DNA of 9,934 bases, taken from assembly GCA_003551785.1 (NCBI GenBank), contig PUNP01000570.1:1-9934 (forward strand), given 5' to 3'. Within the stretch, counting starts at the first letter, position 1, and each line of letters begins with the position of its first letter. The stretch is from Candidatus Brocadiaceae bacterium (GTDB lineage Bacteria > Planctomycetota > Brocadiia > SM23-32). The notes beneath the pieces were generated by a model. It had not been told where the DNA came from, ran no database searches, and was given only the letters and a program-made list of their open reading frames with translations. A program made the translations under genes and the position numbers. Of the stretch, positions 7,174 through 9,934 are shown piece after piece.

Positions 7174-7636
7174 TTTTCAGGGGGGCCTCCTCCCACCAGC
7201 GGCGCGCGAGGGTTACGGAATCCCTGCAGTTATGTGCATAGCCGTCCGCTGCAAAACTTTCTGCTAATTTTGGCGAGTTGTTGAGTGCCAGCCCACCCAG
7301 CATAATCCGCGTATTCATGGTCGAACGGGTCTTTTTTACCTCGTTTGTCAGTTCAAAAACGTTTTCAAGGTTAAAAGGCATGGTCACGGAAACAGCCAGC
7401 AGAGCCGGCTGGATTCTTTCAGTAATTTTGAGTATATCATCACCGGGCGTATTAGCGCCCAGGTACTTTACATCCCACCCGTCCATTTCCAATGCATTGG
7501 CGACCAGCCTGGCTCCCATTTCGTGGTATTCATTATGAACGGAAATGTGTATGATTGCAAACAAGAAGGCAAGGGTGGAAAAGGTGCGATTACTATGCAA
7601 CCCAAAACGCGAGAGACGGAGTTTCTGGTGCAGCAT
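7160..7636 (-). CDS. Cobalamin (B12)-binding domain protein lacking the helical cap
   Basis: Residues about 24-145 of 158 form a B12-binding Rossmann-like domain. The base-off/His-on signature is visible: ExHxxG (Glu36, His38, Gly41), then Ser83-Val-Thr85 after 41 residues, then Gly114-Gly115 after 28. That is the spacing of the DxHxxG-x41-SxL-x(26-28)-GG motif, with Glu in place of Asp. GARLVANALEMDGWDVKYLGANTP is typical of the sensor-type family. Such proteins usually carry an N-terminal four-helix cap; here only about 23 unremarkable residues precede the first strand, so the gene may have lost its 5' half. The ATG at 7636 lies 26 bp after the DUF2283 stop and has no good Shine-Dalgarno; the frame stays open to 7675. 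No enzymatic domain is attached. A role as corrinoid or light sensor, or as a corrinoid carrier, is inference. Confidence 0.75.
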   Translation of the reverse strand: MLHQKLRLSRFGLHSNRTFSTLAFLFAIIHISVHNEYHEMGARLVANALEMDGWDVKYLGANTPGDDILKITERIQPALLAVSVTMPFNLENVFELTNEVKKTRSTMNTRIMLGGLALNNSPKLAESFAADGYAHNCRDSVTLARRWWEEAPLKNEAS

Positions 7637-7662
7637 GGATTGAGTTACAACCTTTTTGTCTG

Positions 7663-7881
7663 TCAGGCTTTCAAAGCTTCAACTTCTGCCGGGAGCTTGC
7701 TGAGGATGATTTCTTTCAGGTCGATTTTTGAACTTGCATTATCAATATCCACACCAACAAGATTGCCGTCTGCATCGTAATCCAGCAACACTCCCTCAGA
7801 AATCTCTCTGGTTTCGGAGCTTGGTTTAGTAGAGAAATCGATATAAAGAGAGTCTGTTTCTCGGTAATAATTCAGTTTCAT
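7663..7881 (-). CDS. DUF2283 family protein, antitoxin-like
   Basis: A 72-residue protein with the DUF2283 pattern: MKLNYYRETDSLYIDFS at the start, SEGVLLDYDADGNLVGVDIDNAS in the middle, then an amphipathic C-terminal helix ending ALKA. It is full length for the family, whose members are small proteins often encoded beside RelE-like or DUF4258-like partners. The ATG (7881) overlaps the stop of the upstream gene as ATGA, and AGAGGA lies about 8 nt upstream, so translation is probably coupled. The broken partner at 7878-8130 suggests the remaining half of a toxin-antitoxin-type pair; that function is inferred from context. Confidence 0.8.
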   Translation of the reverse strand: MKLNYYRETDSLYIDFSTKPSSETREISEGVLLDYDADGNLVGVDIDNASSKIDLKEIILSKLPAEVEALKA

Positions 7882-8130
7882 TTTTTAAATCCTCTATCCG
7901 GAAAAGCGTTATGTATCGTTCTTTTATCTTCCAGCGTGATAACGCGCAGAATGCGACCGTCAAGCTCATCCACTTCCCCCCAAAATCGAAAACGATTATG
8001 TTTCCTGCGGGGCCACTTTCAACGGATTCTCGACGACCTCAACACACCATTGTTTTTTGAGATAGGGTCGTTTGCGCAAGACTTGGTTTTCAAAATAATC
8101 GGTAAATCCATATTTGTCTTCTATAGCCAT
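7878..8130 (-). pseudogene. Frameshifted DUF4258-like toxin partner
   Basis: The ATG at 8130 opens a frame of 44 codons (MAIEDKYGFTDYFENQ ... VVENPLKVAPQET) that stops at TAA 7996-7998. A second frame continues the same protein: KHNRFRFWGEVDELDG, then RVITLEDKRTIHNAFPDRGF, KK, and TGA at 7878-7880. Joining them gives a continuous protein of about 83 residues ending with the RVITLEDxxTIHNAFxDRGF pattern of a small RelE/DUF4258-like family often placed before DUF2283 genes. The shift lies between about 7998 and 8022, where the sequence needs one base fewer or two more (CAGGAAACAT). It is not in the nearby C6 tract, because the stop precedes that tract. The natural stop overlaps the DUF2283 start (ATGA). 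Either the gene is inactivated or the assembly has an error; the family label is from memory of its pattern. Confidence 0.6.
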
Positions 8131-8142
8131 TATACACTGCCC

Positions 8143-8157
8143 TAATACGCTGTATTA
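8143..8157. promoter_or_regulatory. 15-bp palindrome upstream of the toxin-like gene
   Basis: TAATAC, a 3-bp centre and GTATTA form a perfect dyad 13 bp upstream of the toxin-like ATG. Small toxin-antitoxin operons are commonly autorepressed through such a site. Placement fits an operator, but no binding protein with a DNA-binding fold is evident in DUF2283. Confidence 0.35.
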
Positions 8158-8197
8158 AGTGAATCTTGTTATAATGAGCACCTTCTATTCATTACTT

Positions 8198-8226
8198 ATT
8201 ATCACCGATAATCCCGTCTGTTGCAA
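8198..8226 (-). promoter_or_regulatory. Candidate sigma-70 promoter for the toxin/DUF2283 pair
   Basis: On the minus strand TTGCAA (8221-8226) and GATAAT (8198-8203) are separated by 17 bp, with 4 and 5 consensus matches. The start would be near 8191, giving a leader of about 60 nt that includes the 15-bp palindrome at 8143-8157. Confidence 0.35.
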
Positions 8227-8306
8227 GAATAACGGTTGCCAGGGGAGGCTGTTCTCTCCGGATGCGGAGATTATGCCTGTAAGATGTCTCTGACGAGCCT
8301 TGCAAC

Positions 8307-8717
8307 GTGATGGATATGGGCGGAAACTGCGGCACGCAGTCTTCCACCATATTCACCCGGGCGACCGTTCTTGGCCATATCAACTTCCGCCGGTTCTGGG
8401 GAGCATGGCTGAGGGAGACGCTCAATGGATTCGGCATGGCAGTTATTCTCGGGACTATAGGCGGAGTCGTGGTGCATTTCTGGCAGGGCATCGATTATCC
8501 CGGCCTGGGAATGGCCGTCGGTATGGCCCTGACGCTGACCATCACGGTGGCGTTTTCTATCGGGTATCTGGTTCCGTGGGCACTGATCAAAATGGGATTT
8601 GATCAGGCCGCCGGCGCCGACCCGTTTATAACAACGATTAAAGATATATCGGGGCTGATGATTTATTTCGCCAGCGTCGCTTTCTTTATGTCGGACATCA
8701 TTGACAAGGCCGCTTGA
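8307..8717 (+). pseudogene. mgtE: MgtE magnesium transporter, C-terminal remnant
   Basis: The frame encodes the last part of the MgtE transmembrane domain, starting at the conserved MDMGGNCGTQSST motif and running through three hydrophobic segments (about residues 40-57, 66-93 and 113-131) to SDIIDKAA. Full MgtE is about 450 residues with an N-terminal domain, a CBS pair and five membrane helices. Everything before the GGN-GTQ motif is missing, and an in-frame TAA lies at 8280, nine codons upstream. Recognisable homology begins exactly at about 8307, and none is visible in the other frames of 8160-8306. The possible GTG/ATG starts have no Shine-Dalgarno. The break suggests a deletion or rearrangement at about 8305. 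It precedes an mgtC-family gene, so both may once have served Mg2+ homeostasis. A functional truncated protein is unlikely. Confidence 0.75.
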
Positions 8718-8729
8718 TGCGGTTTTCAT
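8701..8729 (+). promoter_or_regulatory. Candidate sigma-70 promoter for the mgtC-family gene
   Basis: TTGACA (8701-8706), a perfect -35 box, is followed after 17 bp by TTTCAT (8724-8729), a 4-of-6 match to the -10 box. The start would fall near 8736, about 77 nt before the MgtC ATG. It overlaps the last codons of the MgtE remnant and would let the downstream gene be expressed alone. I see no M-box-like riboswitch between here and the gene. Confidence 0.3.
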
Positions 8730-8812
8730 TCCCTTTGGGGCCGTCTTGCCGGCAGGATTTAAGAGACGGCCTCACTTCCGTTACAAAACAGAATAAACAA
8801 GAGGTGCCGAAG

Positions 8813-9535
8813 ATGACCTATACTGAAATAATCATCAATATCAGCTTGGCCGTAGTTTTGAGCGCTTTGATCGGCGCCGAACGACAATGGCTGCAGAAGA
8901 TGGCCGGGCTGCGCACGAATACGCTGGTCTGTGTTGGTTCAGCGCTTTTTGTCTCTATCGCCGGTATGACATTTGACGAGTCAAGCCCGACCCGAATAGC
9001 ATCGCAAATAGTGTCAGGAATCGGATTTTTAGGTGCAGGGGTTATCTTTAAAGAGGGCCTGAGCATTCGGGGACTGAATACGGCGGCTACGCTTTGGTGT
9101 TCAGCTGCAATAGGCGCTCTCTGCGGCTCCGGATTCCTGGCCGTGGCCGCCATAGGCACCGGTGCCGTGCTGACCTCCAATATTATATTGAGACCGGTGG
9201 TACGTCTCATCGATCGCTTTTCTTCCATCGATCCCGAGCAGGAAACCGGTTATAGGCTGTGTATAACATGTCGCGAAAAAGACGAGAACAATGTGAGACA
9301 GCTGCTCATGGATGGCCTGACCCGTCATCGTCCCGCACTGCTGTGCGGACTGTTCAGTGAAGATATAACTGAACATCAACAGGCACGAGTCTGGGCCGAT
9401 CTGACGACAACGGGACGGCAGGACGACCGGATGGAACATTTTGTGAAACATATCGGCCTGCAGTCGGGTGTGACGGCTGTAAGCTGGAAAATCATTGACA
9501 TAGACAGTATACTGATGCCGTATGCGGAAGGATAA
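8813..9535 (+). CDS. mgtC: MgtC/SapB family membrane protein
   Basis: A 240-residue inner-membrane protein of the MgtC/SapB family. Diagnostic motifs are ALIGAERQW (18-26), AGLRTNTLVCVGSALF (31-46), IVSGIGFLGAGVIF (66-79) and GLNTAATLW (87-95). There are about five hydrophobic segments, near 4-21, 35-52, 64-80, 88-104 and 107-128. A soluble C-terminal region (about 146-229) has the length of the ACT-like domain found in MgtC proper. The start is fixed by GAGGTG seven bases before the ATG at 8813; the frame is open upstream to 8714 but that extension has no domain and overlaps the MgtE remnant's stop. Family members are induced by low Mg2+ and are linked to ATP-synthase control and intracellular survival in some pathogens; in environmental bacteria the role is unclear. 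The symbol reflects the family, not proven orthology. Confidence 0.88.
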   Translation: MTYTEIIINISLAVVLSALIGAERQWLQKMAGLRTNTLVCVGSALFVSIAGMTFDESSPTRIASQIVSGIGFLGAGVIFKEGLSIRGLNTAATLWCSAAIGALCGSGFLAVAAIGTGAVLTSNIILRPVVRLIDRFSSIDPEQETGYRLCITCREKDENNVRQLLMDGLTRHRPALLCGLFSEDITEHQQARVWADLTTTGRQDDRMEHFVKHIGLQSGVTAVSWKIIDIDSILMPYAEG

Positions 9536-9652
9536 AAGTCTACGCATTTTCAGAGACTGAGTTCAGAAAATCGGAGTGTTTCGGCTGTAAGGACAAATGT
9601 TCATGATTCCATGAGCAATGTCAATGTTCGTCGCCTTTTTCCCCGCCGGGGA

Positions 9653-9860
9653 TATTTATTTATAGCCCGGGGTTGGGTCTGCAGCCGTTTGCCGGGCCTA
9701 CCCCGGGAATACTTTCGAGTATGGAAGCTTCCCTGAAAGGGATGTTTAATCGTTCCTCTAGCGGGGGTTAAGTATCCCTTTCAGGGAAAATTTGCGATAT
9801 CAATCGCTTTCCCAGGGTAGAAGGCCTTTCAGGCCATCAACCCTGGGCTATAATTAAATA
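9653..9860. repeat. 208-bp symmetric nested inverted-repeat element
   Basis: The outer arms at 9653-9675 and 9838-9860 are complementary over 23 bp with two mismatches; they share TATTTA, TTATAGCCC and GGGTTG. Each end is itself a stem-loop: CCCGGGGT (9666-9673) with ACCCCGGG (9700-9707), and CCCAGGGT (9811-9818) with ACCCTGGG (9840-9847). Nested inside is a perfect 15-bp inverted repeat at 9729-9743 and 9774-9788, each arm again palindromic (TCCCT, GAA, AGGGA). Outer and inner pairs share almost the same centre (about 9757). No transposase frame fits inside. It could be a MITE-like non-autonomous element or two REPIN-type units in one. I see nothing supportable in 9536-9652 apart from a short GC-rich hairpin at 9640-9652. 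Confidence 0.65.
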
Positions 9861-9934
9861 ACCTCTTCGAGGAAAACGACCAGGCTTTTCGCAACATCGA
9901 CAATTTTTTGTCGATATACGCACATTAAGCGGCC
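9854..9934 (-). CDS. Possible 3' end of a gene, partial
   Basis: A frame entering from the right edge runs for 26 codons on the minus strand and ends at TAA (9854-9856), finishing KIVDVAKSLVVFLEEVI. The ending looks like a normal amphipathic helix, which is why it is listed, but it is too short to assign to a family. Its stop lies inside the right arm of the symmetric repeat element. It could equally be non-coding. Confidence 0.25.
   Translation of the reverse strand, partial: GRLMCVYRQKIVDVAKSLVVFLEEVI
9896..9915. repeat. Perfect 8-bp stem palindrome
   Basis: ATCGACAA and TTGTCGAT flank a 4-base T loop. On neither strand is the stem followed by a T-tract, so it is not a convincing intrinsic terminator. 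Confidence 0.4.

Noticed and set aside
7637..8300. Cobalamin or Mg2+ riboswitch near the B12-binding and mgtE/mgtC genes
   Set aside because: I found no B12-box-like or M-box-like conserved core in the intergenic stretches here or at 8718-8812.
8271..8729. Minus-strand open frame of 152 codons opposite the MgtE remnant
   Set aside because: The plus strand has clear MgtE motifs and membrane segments; the antisense product is rich in His/Arg/Pro with no domain.
9640..9652. GC-rich hairpin (TCCCC, GCC, GGGGA) as mgtC terminator
   Set aside because: The stem is only 5 bp and the T-run lies before the hairpin, not after it.

Overview
The window looks like an accessory stretch of a Gram-negative bacterial chromosome. 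The long multi-PAS sigma-54 activator with a GAFTDA loop, the MEDS-domain protein, the B12-binding domain and the abundant GC-rich palindromic intergenic repeats suggest a Desulfobacterota (deltaproteobacterial) or similar anaerobic lineage. That assignment is by resemblance only; no rRNA or other marker gene is present.

Layout. Positions 1-310 hold no gene, only repeats: a 30-bp direct repeat and a REPIN-like pair of inverted palindromes. Positions 311-8130 carry a run of genes all on the minus strand. In transcription order (high to low coordinate) these are: a frameshifted toxin-like gene (8130-7878) coupled to an intact DUF2283 antitoxin-like gene (7881-7663); a cap-less cobalamin-binding domain protein (7636-7160); a short PAS-like fragment (7173-6808); a large five-PAS/GAF/AAA+/Fis-HTH sigma-54 activator (6808-3410); a 398-bp spacer; a stand-alone MEDS sensory protein (3011-2286); the C-terminal remnant of a Prx6-type peroxiredoxin (2253-1949); and a PAS-PAS-HD-GYP protein (1789-311). 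On the plus strand are the last third of an MgtE magnesium transporter (8307-8717) and an intact MgtC/SapB-family gene (8813-9535). Positions 9653-9860 form a strikingly symmetric nested inverted-repeat element, followed by what may be the 3' end of a minus-strand gene.

How the parts may work together. The spacer between the activator and the MEDS gene contains an essentially perfect -24/-12 sigma-54 promoter (3253-3267) aimed at the MEDS gene. A dyad that could be an activator site lies upstream of it, and the 230-nt leader downstream contains two interleaved inverted repeats. The simplest reading is a local regulon: signals perceived by the PAS/GAF array of the activator switch on the MEDS-to-HD-GYP transcript, linking a predicted small-molecule sensor to a c-di-GMP-type output. 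MEDS domains have been proposed to sense simple hydrocarbon derivatives, and a B12-binding protein is encoded upstream, so a link to one-carbon or corrinoid metabolism is possible but speculative.

Gene decay is prominent. Four loci look truncated or frameshifted (peroxiredoxin, PAS fragment, toxin-like gene, MgtE), and repeats lie at both ends, as expected of a recombination-prone region. I did not find a clear unknown defence or mobile system. The most noteworthy items are the sigma-54 promoter with its interleaved-repeat leader, and the symmetric 208-bp element.
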